Translations under genes and position numbers: made by a program
Assembly: GCF_963966145.1 (NCBI RefSeq)
Contig: NC_091047.1
Location: 30,938,001 to 31,002,000 of the forward strand
From: Tenebrio molitor
Taxonomy: Eukaryota > Arthropoda > Insecta > Coleoptera > Tenebrionidae
Length of the DNA stretch: 64,000 nucleotides
Reading direction: 5' to 3'
Shown: positions 41,601-53,600 of the stretch, piece after piece
Layout of the letters: each line of letters opens with the position of its first letter
How positions within the stretch are numbered: position 1 is the stretch's first letter
The notes under the pieces: generated by a model
What the model was told of the DNA's origin: nothing
Databases searched by the model: none
Seen by the model: the letters and a program-made list of their open reading frames with translations, nothing else

Positions 41601-44600
41601 TTCTGGACCAAATTTGATGGGAATATGTACCGAGTGATTCTCAAACAGACTATGTCAGACAGGTCAATCACAATTTTCATGGTTATGTTATGCTACGCTG
41701 CAATTATGGAGACTGATGCTGCCGACTGATATTAATCTAACCCAAACACGGCTGTTTTTAGTTTCACAATAAATGACTAATTTATACTTTCTAGTTTGAG
41801 AATCACTCTAGAAAGCGATCAAACTTGCGAACGAAAATTTGATCGCTTCACCTAGTCAGACACCAACCTAAACCTAATTTTAACAAATCTACCAAGACAC
41901 CGAACCCGTTAATTTCTCCATAATTAATCCGAATTGAAACTGTTTCTCACCTTCCGGCGGGACTGGCAGGCGAAACCAACCCTGTAGGCGTCCTTGGTCT
42001 CGATCCTCCGGTGCCATTCTGCGTCCTTCGTAACGACGATCCTGCCGAAGGTACCCGACTCGAAGTCGGCGTCCTTCGTGGAATCCTCGAAGGAGTCCCA
42101 TCATCTACACCAAGGAAACAAATAATAATAACAAAACGGAATCTTCACTGTGAACCAGTACTCACCCGTACTATCTAGAGAGAGATTAGAACCGTGTCTT
42201 GACGGTGGTTTACTTCCGGGTCTACTACCGGTCCTCGACGCCGGCCTCGAGTTGGATCTCGACCCTCCAGGGGTCAGTGTAGACCTATACGACGACGGCT
42301 TCCGAGGTGTACGGAAGGTGGCGCTCTCGTTGTCCGATAGTGAATCTGGAGTTCCGGCCGACAACGAAGACTTGGTAGTGCGCGGGAGGCTTCCCATCGG
42401 TACCGATCGTGCGGAACGCTCTCGTACCTAAACATAAAACGAGTGAAATTTGTTGTCTCGAGTACTTGGACCCATCGTTGGCGCGATCAAGAGAATCCGA
42501 GTAGTACCGGATTGACGAAGTTTAGCAACGATGGGTCAGATCGATACTAAATACGGAGGATCTTCGTGAAACAGTGCTACCAAAAATCTACTGAACTGTC
42601 AAAAAACTAAGATTTTGCGTATGTGTCGCAATTACTGAAGATCCTCATTGGCACACAAGCTCGACCGTACTTACGGTTCCTCTCACCTGGCCGGGACCCA
42701 TGACGACAATCTTTTTTCGGAAAATTTTTTTTCAGACAGTACCGTACGAGGGGGATCAGGTGGTACCCTTACCTGCGGTATACCTACCATCGGCACTTGC
42801 GATAGGTACAACAGCTTGTGGTGATCTTTCTCAGGTCCGATCGCGGCAACTGCACCCAATCAAAACAGTACCGTTGAGTACCATTACTCACTCATACACC
42901 GATCGAATGTGATGGTTGCAAACCAAAGAGAAAAAAACCGATCGCATGCTCATGCACAACTGCTAACTAAGAAAAATACTTTTGCACTCTCAGCGTGTGT
43001 ATATTACCCAGTGGCATTGCGTGTTGAGATTGAGGGGGGCCCAGTGTAGGGTGGGGCCCGCCGTGGAACCCACATGCAAGGGGTACGCATTTCCAACCTC
43101 TCCTTTCGCCCTCAGCTGCTCGAATATCGGCATCAGCTCCGCCAAGTGTTCGTGAGCTAAACAACGCACATGCGCAGCATACATTAGATAGAGAAAGAGA
43201 CAGTGTACTCGAACAGCGTGGATCAGAAACGCGACTGCTTTAGTCTCATAATACAGCACTGACTAAGTCACGCGACATTCCGCCGGCAAACATCGAAGAG
43301 GGCGCTTATATACAGGTGCGATGAGTGCCAACAGAAAAAAAGAAGCTTGTGATGGACACACAAAAACGATGCGATATTGTTCGACCTATGCTTGGACCCG
43401 GCCGCGATCTAATGAACGAAATCCATCTCCTGAGGCAGAATCTGGACTTACCTTGCTTGCAGCGCCCCTTGATGGTGGTGTATTCGACTAACACTAATAC
43501 AAGACAACATAAGTCTCACAGAGTAGTCATAACATACTTTAGAAAATAAGAGACTTAAGTTGACTCAGATACAAGCATACCGAACCCAATACGGGGTCCG
43601 CTCCCGACAGTTCGGTCTTCCCCTGTCAGAGAGGGACCCTCTACACCACACAATACATAAAATACAGATGCATAACTCGAAAAAAGCACTGAAAATCCAC
43701 AACCAACTAGGACTGGTACTAAGTAAGGGACTGATTTCGATGCTTTTTCCGCTAGGAACTGGGGTGCTCTCGTGCAATACCTTAGTGATCGGCCCTTGAG
43801 GGGTGCGGAGTGATGATGCAGAGGAGCCAGAGGCGGGACTGGAGGCCGATGTTTTGGGCTTGAACGCGGTCATAGTTTGCGATACGCCGTCGGCTAGGAT
43901 GAATTGTTCACGCAGCTCTATGTTCGTGCGTCCTTTGGCTGTGTGAGGAAGTTTTGGGAATTACAGGAACAGTTTAATGGGAGAACGGAGGAAGAGTCAA
44001 ACAAAAAAAAAGAAACGAGTTAGTGCAGGACAAACATAAAGAGGGAGGAAAGTCGGGGAGAAAGGATGAAGAAAAAAAAACAAAAAAAAAACATAATAAG
44101 CAAAAATACTAACTCAAATTGAGAGGCGTTGCACTAAGTTACTAACCTGGGAGGGTCCTCTCATGCCACACTATCGCCATTATCATTACTAATATGTGAA
44201 ATATGGCATGAGGTGACCCTTGAGGTGTGCTTATAATACAGTGGGTCTAGTCTAAGTCGGCTCTAATAGCTCAGTAAGACAAAACATAAGTGAACTAAAA
44301 CCACCACTTTCAAGATTTGGGGTAAAAAATGTCCAATACGGAAACCTTCTTCCTTTAATTCTGATTCCTCAAAATGGCGAAAGAAATGGGGATGAGATAT
44401 CCTAAGCGTTTTTGTAATAAGCTATTTGTTATTTCAAACATAACTTTTACATTGGTCGGAACGAAATGTCACAATAACAATTCTATAGAAGTTCGGTGAA
44501 TATAATTATAAAGAAAAGCAAAACCGTGGAGAGAACCTCTCGTCAGTAGTAAGTTTTAGAAAATTATATTTAAATACGATTGAAAAAGTGAGGTACATAG

Positions 44601-47600
44601 TGTACATCTGGTTTCCGTTAAATAAATTATACATTCTTTGGGGCCTATTCTGTAATTTTTAAAGGGGCGTTAAAATTTTAACGTTGTTAAAAATTTAAAA
44701 TTTCAAGCTCTGATTGGTCATTGCTAATGACAACTTAATTTAACGGGCTTTAAAATTTAGTGGAGCTGTTACACAATACGCCCCTTATGCCCGGTTTCTG
44801 GAACGGGGCAATAACTAACTGGACGGTTAAATCAAGCGTTGCTATAGAAACGCTAGAAAGTAACCAATCACATTACAGGATTTTTGTATTTATCGGAGAG
44901 TTAACTGGCCCGATAAAATTGTTTCCAGAAACTGGGCCTTAACCTTTTAAACTTTATTAGAGCATAGGTAATACAAAAATAGTATTTCCTTAATTTAGCC
45001 TTTTAAAGAAGATGACACTTTTAATTACTGACAGACTAATTAAACGGAAACCGAAGAAAACAATTTTTACCAAAATAAAATACTACAATCGAAATAATTA
45101 ATTGAATAAATTGCACCGACTGTTTTTACTACTACTTTCTCTAGACTATCTTGAAATTGAATTTGTAGATTTAAGCTTAAGGTGTATCCCATTTTGTTAG
45201 AAAAAAGCTTGTGGAATACTGCGTGTCCCCATTTCTCTCGTCTAATACGTACGAGAAGACAAAAAAAAAAAAACCTTTCAATAAAACTGCTGTTGAGGGA
45301 AGCACATCAACGAAAAAGGTTTCAGATTGGAGCCCTTGTGGACGTCAATTCTTGCAAGGGCCGCAGTACGTAATAAAAGTAAAATAAAATGTGTGTAACG
45401 TGTGTTAATGTAACCAAAAACATGCACCAAATTAGAACATAACTGCTTTCCGGTCACCAGTTAAAACACGTGCATTCGCTTACCGAGGGGGCACCAAGGC
45501 TCGTGCTGATCGGGTATGTCGGGATGAGGTAGCGGTAATACTAACGTAACTTATAGTTCAACGTCACAATGATTTGTTAACGGAAAAAACAAAATTTTTC
45601 CAACGAAAAAAACGTGTAAAGCGCAAAATAATTAACGATTATTAAATGGGATGTGTTAGAACGGGAAGGAGAACAGAAAATCCCATTAGTATCGATGACA
45701 CAACGAAAGCTACGATGTCGAGACAAGCCTGGGCTTGTCTCGACGTCACAAAACAAAACATGATTGTATGGAAAAAGAACAAACGAAGCATAATGATGTC
45801 CTCAGGAGACGAGTTAGTTGTTTTATTTTATTAGAGATGTTTCGTTAATCACATGGTTTTTAATCGATCCGTTACGCAGTAGGGACAAAGCATGGTTGTG
45901 AGTGAAGTCAGTAGTTGTATTGTTACGATCTGTGTAACTCTGTATTGTCGAGGTCTCAACCTTGCCGGTTGAGATCTCGACGTGTCCTAAAAATGTCGGT
46001 TTCTTGTTTCGAAACTGTTACGAACTTACCTCGGCAGGGGTCGTTCTTCACTAAGAACTCATCGAGGGCGACCCAGCCGCCACCCACGCGCACCATCACG
46101 GTGCTACGCAAGATGCGGACCAGACGCAGTTTTTGGCTCTCGCCAAACTACAAAAAAAAAAAACAATCGATAAAACAGAAAAAATCCGAAATTTTGAAAA
46201 CTCACCCTGTATTTGCCTTCACCGACTTGGAACACCCTGAATTTCTGACGACACGTACACAACATCACCAATCTCTTCACCTCGTCATGGATCTTTTGGG
46301 CGTCGTTGTCGACGGGTTTCTCCTCCCAGTCGGGCCTCAAGGCCGCGATAAACTTCTTCCAATCTATCAGGCCGCGGTTGTCTTGATCGAACATGTCGGC
46401 TACGTGCTTCATCTCTAGACGGGAAGTGTCAAATTCTGAAAAAAAAAGATATGTGAAACAGAGCACAAACAGCCACCCCCAGTACACTATTCCGCGCTGT
46501 AAGGATCAGAAAACAAGACTCACTGGTCTTGATGATGCCCTCGATGAAGTCGTCTCTCGGAATGAGCTCGTTGTTATCCTTATCCATCTTCCTGAAGAGA
46601 TCCGTCAGCCTCGACTTCTTGTAGTTCATGAACTTCAAGAACCTCTTCCTCCAGTCGTCCCACGAGAAGTTGTCCGCCTTTTGTTTCTCCTTCAGATAGG
46701 CGAGATGGTCGTAGAGTTCGCGCTGTCTCTCCCACGACAGCATCCAGACGTGCCTCCACTTATCGTAGAGGAATTTCACGCGGGGCGATCGGAATTCGGG
46801 TTCGCTAAACAAGAACGGGGAATGAAACGACGTTGCGACACGCGACAAAAATGAAGATGGGAATGAATGTGACGAGATAATATGTGCACTGTCGTATTTA
46901 GACGATATACGAGTGACAGTGTGACCTGTGTGTGGTGTTAATCCCATGAGGTGTCTGAGAGAATGAAAATGTGTACCTGCCAGGTGGGAATCTTGGCCCG
47001 ATATGGGGTAATTGAGGATCCGGACTGAGTTCTCGACCAGGACTGGAACGGCTGTCGACAAAGCACATGCAACACTCAACATAACTATCGGAACTAAAAA
47101 TGACAGTCCACAAACTCAAACAAATCCAAAAAAAAACATACAAAAATCGGGGAGACAGTAAATTTGAGACTTTGATTTTATTTGATTTGTTGACCATTTC
47201 TGTACTAGTTAATCAACACCACCAAATTTAATCACAAGGTATTAGCGGCACAAAAACACTTAAATTAAGTAAACAAAACAAAATCTTGTTAGAACAAACA
47301 TGTAACTTGGAGATGTTAAAGGATTTTAAAAAAAAGTTGAAAAAGTGTCTAACCTTCCTCGCTGTGAAAGCAGATCTCGGGATCCTTTGAAGCTACAAAA
47401 CGAAACGTTTGTCAAGCAAGACATAAAACAAATGCTTTGAGGCTTTCATAACATGAATATTTTTTTATATTTTTGTTTGTTTCGCTTCAATATCCGTTAT
47501 ATGAAAGCTGGTCTAAAAGTGTCAAATTACCAAAAATTTACATCTCAAATAATCTTAAATCCTCAGTACAGCAAAAAACGTTGGTGGCTCAGTTGGGTGT

Positions 47601-50600
47601 AGAAAACAAAAACCCGACTCTTAGATTTATCGTACAAATTTCAATTGTCAGAATTTCATTAGATCACATTTATCAACAATATTTGAGATTTTAACAGTTT
47701 ATGAGACTTTCTATGCCACTTCGCATTAACACTAATAATAATTAATGACTTAAAAACACAGGGAAACGACTATTTTATATAGTCCATTTTTTTTAAACAA
47801 TTGTCAATGTTAAAATTCCCTCAAAGACCAGGCTGTACCACCCTAAAACCTTTCGTTTCGGTTCATCTGTATCGTAAAATCTCCCGAGATCAGGTATTTT
47901 CCTTGCCAAAACCAAATAACTCCCAACACTGCATTCTACGGGTCAACCAGCAACGTTGTGTACTCAGATTTGACTGGTCTAGCATCCTAATAATATCAAA
48001 ATTGTCATTATACATTTACTGTAATATTGCTTTCACCAACTTAATTCAACAGGTGGTGGTTATTTGGGTTTGGCACGGCCTATATGTGTTATCTCAATAT
48101 TTTTCAAGTCAGAAAAGTTTCAGGTGTACGCAAATTTTATACCAAAAGACAAGAAATAAAGACGATAATGACACTGAAAAATACAATTGAACATATTCAG
48201 TAGCAAGCGCCTTTACAGTTGGTTGCAAAAAAAACGAGAACTGTCAGAATAAAATTGACACATTTGCACAATTTGTTCATAGTGTGAAACCTTCTTACGC
48301 TCAGAGATAGGTTAGAATAATTATGGTCAAAATTCAATGACATTTAATAGTAGTTTATTTAACGAGTTAGTGTGTAAATTGTGCTCTTTATGGCATGAGT
48401 GAGCCAGTTTAAAACGCGTTTTAAACTGGCCCACTCACGCCATAAAAAGCGCAATTTACACACGAACGAGGTGAATACAACTTTTTTTGTTCGACGAGCC
48501 CCTTAAAGCCTCCAAATCGCTTAAAATCTTTATCTGACAAGTTGTGACATTTATGGAAATCCGTTCTTACAGAAGAAAATTCTCAAATTCTGAGTGTCGA
48601 ACAAAAATTTGTATATTATGAGGAGCAAAAATGGCGTTTTATGTGCTGCGGCAGGTAGTTTGGCTGCCGAACGCAGTGAACAGACAAACCAGCCAAAGCA
48701 TATAAAATCATTTTTGCTCCGAATAACATGTACTACTTTTTCTTCAAACCTTCATAACAAATTGTTTAAGAAATATTAAGAAACCAGGTAGGAGATTGGG
48801 TAGACTGATAAATTAATATCGTTCGTTTTGCAAAGCGTTACTATGACTACGACTAGTATAAACAACGCTGTGAACAAAATCCGAAATCACTATCCGTCTC
48901 TCAATCCGTTTTAATTTGGATAGATTTTGTAAGTACGTTTTTATTTACTCACTTCAGCTTTCAATATTTCATATTCAGACACGAATTTGTTTGAGGTAGG
49001 AATTTCAAATGATTTAGATAGTTTACTTTACAGCCGCTCATCAGCGGAGATAATGGGCCGTATCACGACACTGTAATTAAAGTTGCCGATAACTAAAATC
49101 GTGATTAAAGTAAACAAAAATGATATAGATTTATGCAATTATAATTATTATTATACAGGGTTATTCTAAATCATTGTAGTCGAAGTAGGCGTGAAAACTT
49201 AATGTAAAATTTATAGTTGCCGCTCCACATAAAAAACATCAAAATGATGTGAATAAATGACAACTCAATATTTTTAAAATTGATTGCAAAACAACTCAAT
49301 ATTTCTGGATTCAATCATTAATTTAACAAAAATAAATAGAAATCTCATCACCGTACTTTTCCCCTAAAAAATGACAGTGACAGCGATAAAACTGACAGTT
49401 CACATGAAAGCGGCAAAAATGTAATAACATGGACATGGCCTACTTCAACTACAATCATTTAGAATAACTTTGTATAAAAGAGATGAATTCGTCACCAAGG
49501 TAATTAGAGTCATGATTAAATTTAATAAGTGATACTTCACGGACGCTGGTCAGCTCGTTAGATGCCATGACAATGAAGTGACACTTTAGTATTATCAATG
49601 CAGCAGTATAATGTCATAATTTACGGACGTTTGAAGAAAAAAAATATTTTGATATATGTAGTTATAATACTATACTATATATATACTTTGTCCAGCGAGA
49701 GATTGGGAGATTTTCAATTGTATTAAATAAACCCAACACTACAAAATGCACTAGAATATATTAATTAGAGCATTTCAGGGCAAACATGTTACTGCTGCTC
49801 AAATTTTACGTGCGCTAGGTACTACTTCCTCTACGTAGAATTTAGTGAGTTTTATGTCAACCAATCTCTCGCTGGACAAACTTTGGCTATTTTCAAGTAG
49901 ACAATTTATTGACAAATGGACAAAACCAAATTTACATTAGGAAAATTTTCAATTCCCGTTTTTTTGCAACCAACAAAATGGCTGATATACAATTGACATT
50001 TAACTTTGTCAACCTAATATCTATCAAATAACTATTGGCTCATACCAACACGACAGCACTTTGACAATAAAATAACTATTATATACAAATCGTATTTTTT
50101 TTTTACACTGAATTGTTTAATTCATAAACCTCTTTCAGTCACAAGGAGTATGAGAAGATAAACATAACGGGGCCCAGCGTGATTGTTCAGTACGTTTTAA
50201 ACGTTTTTGATTTAGATAACGTGTTCATATGAATGTTTGCACTTAGATTGCTGCCAGATATCGACTACTATAATTTCGACAACTATAGAACTGATAGTTA
50301 AAAGTTAAAACCCGCATTAATCGATTTTAAGACTTGACTTTTGATTTTCATTTTCCAACTTAGCTACTGATAACAAATTATTTCACATGGTACATTTTAA
50401 CAGGCGTGCTTTCAATCTATAACCTTCACGTGAATTCTTTGATGTAAATTTAGAGTTGACAACTCATAGAACCGTAAAAACACAAGACAAAAAGAGATCA
50501 TGCACAGGTGACACTGACAACATACCTTTGCTTGCGCCCCAGAGAGCCGTAATTATCAGGTGAAGGTTCACGTATGTCATGCTGTGATCCACGGCTGGTG

Positions 50601-53600
50601 AAAGAAAAGAAGCACACAAAAACAATTAACATGCAGAAAAACAAACACATTGCAAAGCCGTGTAATAGTGATGTGATAATAAAAATCTATATTTTTTAAA
50701 TCTGGTGCGAATGTTTAATCACACGACAAAGAAACAAAGAGACTGCCGGATACTTACATAGGTCCTTTGCCCTTAACGAATCTCTTGGGCTCTTTAGCGT
50801 TACTTGTCGCTTTGACCTGTTTGGCCTTACAGACTCTGTCCACTTCGCTCTGACGCATCTGTGTGTTCTCCATGAACTCTTTATGGTCGGCTATCAGCTG
50901 TTCTGTGGCCGGAATGTCCATTGGTAATTCTTCGCGTTTCAGCGCTATCAGCGTGTTCTCAAGTCCCATCAACCATTGAATCAACTCTTCCAGACACTCG
51001 TCCAGATCGCGAAGCGACTGCATGTGAGAGGTGAGCTTCTGGTGGCGTTGTAGAGCCCACTGGGACACCTCCTCCCAACGTGCCTGTATCACCTTAATCC
51101 AGTTCTTGATCACGTTGATTCCGTCTGGATGCGACTTGGCCAACACGTTCTGTGCCAGATCCAGGGTTTGATTCTTCTCGCGCTCTTTCTCTTTCAGCTC
51201 GGCTCTAAATCTGTCCAGGGCCTGCAGTTGTTCATAAGCGGTGGCTTCGTCTTCTGGCGTGCTACCGACGAATCTCAACTGCCTTTCGGCTTCGGACAGC
51301 CAATCCAGGAGCATATGGACGGCTTTGTGAAGGTGCTCGGCCTCTCGGAGAGCTTCGTCTAAGCGGTCCGACCTGACTCTAGTTAACTTGGTGACAGTGT
51401 TCCATAATTCGCTCAGCTCGTTCAGTTGGGAGCGGATCTGTGAAGCGTCAGCTTTGCTCGCTTTCCTCTCTAGCTCGGTTCCGGTACGGATGACCGACTC
51501 CATCTGTTCGTTGCGTCGCTCCAACTCCTTTTCGAACTGCCGGTGTAGGTCCACCAGGTGATTGACAGTATCTAAGTCGCCGTGAACTGGACTGTCCACA
51601 GACAAATCTTTCTCCACCTTTTTCAGCCACTGTAACAGCGCAGCGATCGCTTCTTTGAACTGACCAGAGTACAGTAGAGCTTCTTCCAGTTTGCGTTGTC
51701 TGTCGACGCTCTTGTTACAAACTGCGGTCCACTTAGATTTCAAATCTATGAGCATTTGTTTGATCACGGTTTCGTCCGTCTTAGGTGCCTTCTCCTTGAG
51801 TAACTTTCCAGCTTTAATCACGTTGTCGTAAGTGCCTTGTTTGGCTGAGAGAGTTCTCTGGAATTCCTGATGTTTGTTCAATCGGTTCTTGATTGTTTCC
51901 GGGTCGTTGCCTACGGATTCGGACAACAAGCGGTCCAGAGACTCTTCAGTTTCGCCCAACCAAGTCATGAGTCCCGACCATCCGTCGTGGAACTCCTTCG
52001 CTTCTTTGTACCCTAAGTCTAGTGCTCGAGTGCGTTCAGCGGACTTCGACGCTACTCTCTCCCAGCGGTGTTGGACGCTCACTAGCAAGTTCTTGATGAG
52101 GATGACGTCCTGCTTCTGGCTGAAGTATTTCAAGTGAGTACCTTTTTTGTCCAAAATCAGCATAATTTCGCGGTGGGAGCTCACATCCTTCTGGAACACT
52201 TTGTGTTCCTCGATCTGGACCTGAATCGTCTCAAGGACCCTCGACACTGGTTTCAGATTCGACAGTATTTTCTCCGCGTTCGTCAACCAATCTACGAAGA
52301 CCTCTAGAGCCTCGTGGAACTCGGTGGCCTCTTTCAGCGCGATCTCGAGTTTGATCTTCTTATCGTTAGCGCGCGAGGTAACAGAGTCCCAACGTTGTTT
52401 CAGAGTACGTAGATTGTGTTGGAGATTAGAAGCGGCGTTCGAGCCCTTTTTCACATACTCCTGCCCTTGCGCCAACACCGTCTCCACTTTAGGCCTGTTA
52501 TCCTCGATCTCGTTGTACACCTCCATAAAGCGCTCCAGTTGCTCGCTGGCGGTCTCTGGAAGGCCACCAACGGGCTTGCTAGCGGCGATAATGCCGTCCA
52601 CGTCGCACAACCACGACAACAAGTCCTGTATCTCGGCGTTGAACCTTTGGGCCTCGTTCAGCGAGACCTCGAGTTCGCGTTGGCGGTCAGCCGCCTTCTG
52701 CATGAGTCCCCTCCATTGGGTGTTGAGGGTGTTGAGCTTGTCTTGCGTTATCGATGCCTCATCCGAACCTAGAACGTCTATCAAGACTCGAATTTCACAC
52801 CTTCGACACTCACCTTCTCCGCTCTCGATTATTTGCCTTCCGGCGTCGTTCAGGGTGTCGACGCTGGTCTGGTGGGCTTGGATGTCGTTCACCAACACCT
52901 TCAGCTTGGCCAGCTCAATTTCCAAGATCTGGGGGTCGCCCTGGACGGGTTTCAGCTCATCCAGGGTTTTGTCACTCTTGCCAATCCAGACCAACAGCTC
53001 GTTGAGGGCGTGTTGGAACTGGCCCAGGCGTAAGAGCGCGTTTTCGAGTTGGCGCTGTCGTTCAACTATGCCCCGCAAGAGATCGTCCCAACGCTTATTC
53101 ACGGCGGACAACGGCTCCTTAATGGCAGCGGCTTGGTCGGCCGAAGTGCGTTCGGTCAGCTCTTGTGCTTGCCTAACGAAAAAAAAAAAGTCAATCAGGA
53201 CCTATTTAGGCACGTTACCAAACAATTGACTGTCAATTGTCTGGTAGAGAAATGCAGAATAAAGCGATGCAATAAGCTCAACATTTTGCAGAAGCGCTAA
53301 AAGCCACATGGACAAAACGAAGAGAATTTCTGGTTTTGTACGGTTTGATATAATATGTACATGGAAGCACGATGGTGGTGTAGTTGCGGTCAACTAACCA
53401 TGACACCATAAGCGCCGATTCACTTGTAAATGTGAAATTCGACGCCTATGTACACTACCGGCTCGACAAATGTAATACTGATAATGATGATAAAAACAGA
53501 CTGAAGCATGCTCAAAAAAGAAAACAAAAACGTTGCGTTAACACAAAGGCTTGCAATCAGAAATCTAAAGTATCCTTGCCTGATTAGACTCCTGTAGTCC

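Larger units (their letters stand above)
47393..50525 (-). other. shot 3.1-kb intron
   Basis: Holds three MITEs (48350-48608, 49156-49472 and 49690-49884), but no further exon was found. The 129-residue plus-strand frame at 47801-48190 overlaps a repeat seen at 15.3 kb and has no family features. Confidence 0.45.

Noticed and set aside
47801..48190. 129-residue plus-strand frame
   Set aside because: Overlaps a repeat also found at about 15.3 kb, has no domain, and is antisense in a shot intron.
52324..53229. 301-residue open frame on the plus strand, and similar long plus-strand frames at 54745-55842, 55895-56341 and 56780-57256
   Set aside because: They are antisense shadows of the spectrin-repeat exons, whose codon pattern and splice sites are on the minus strand.
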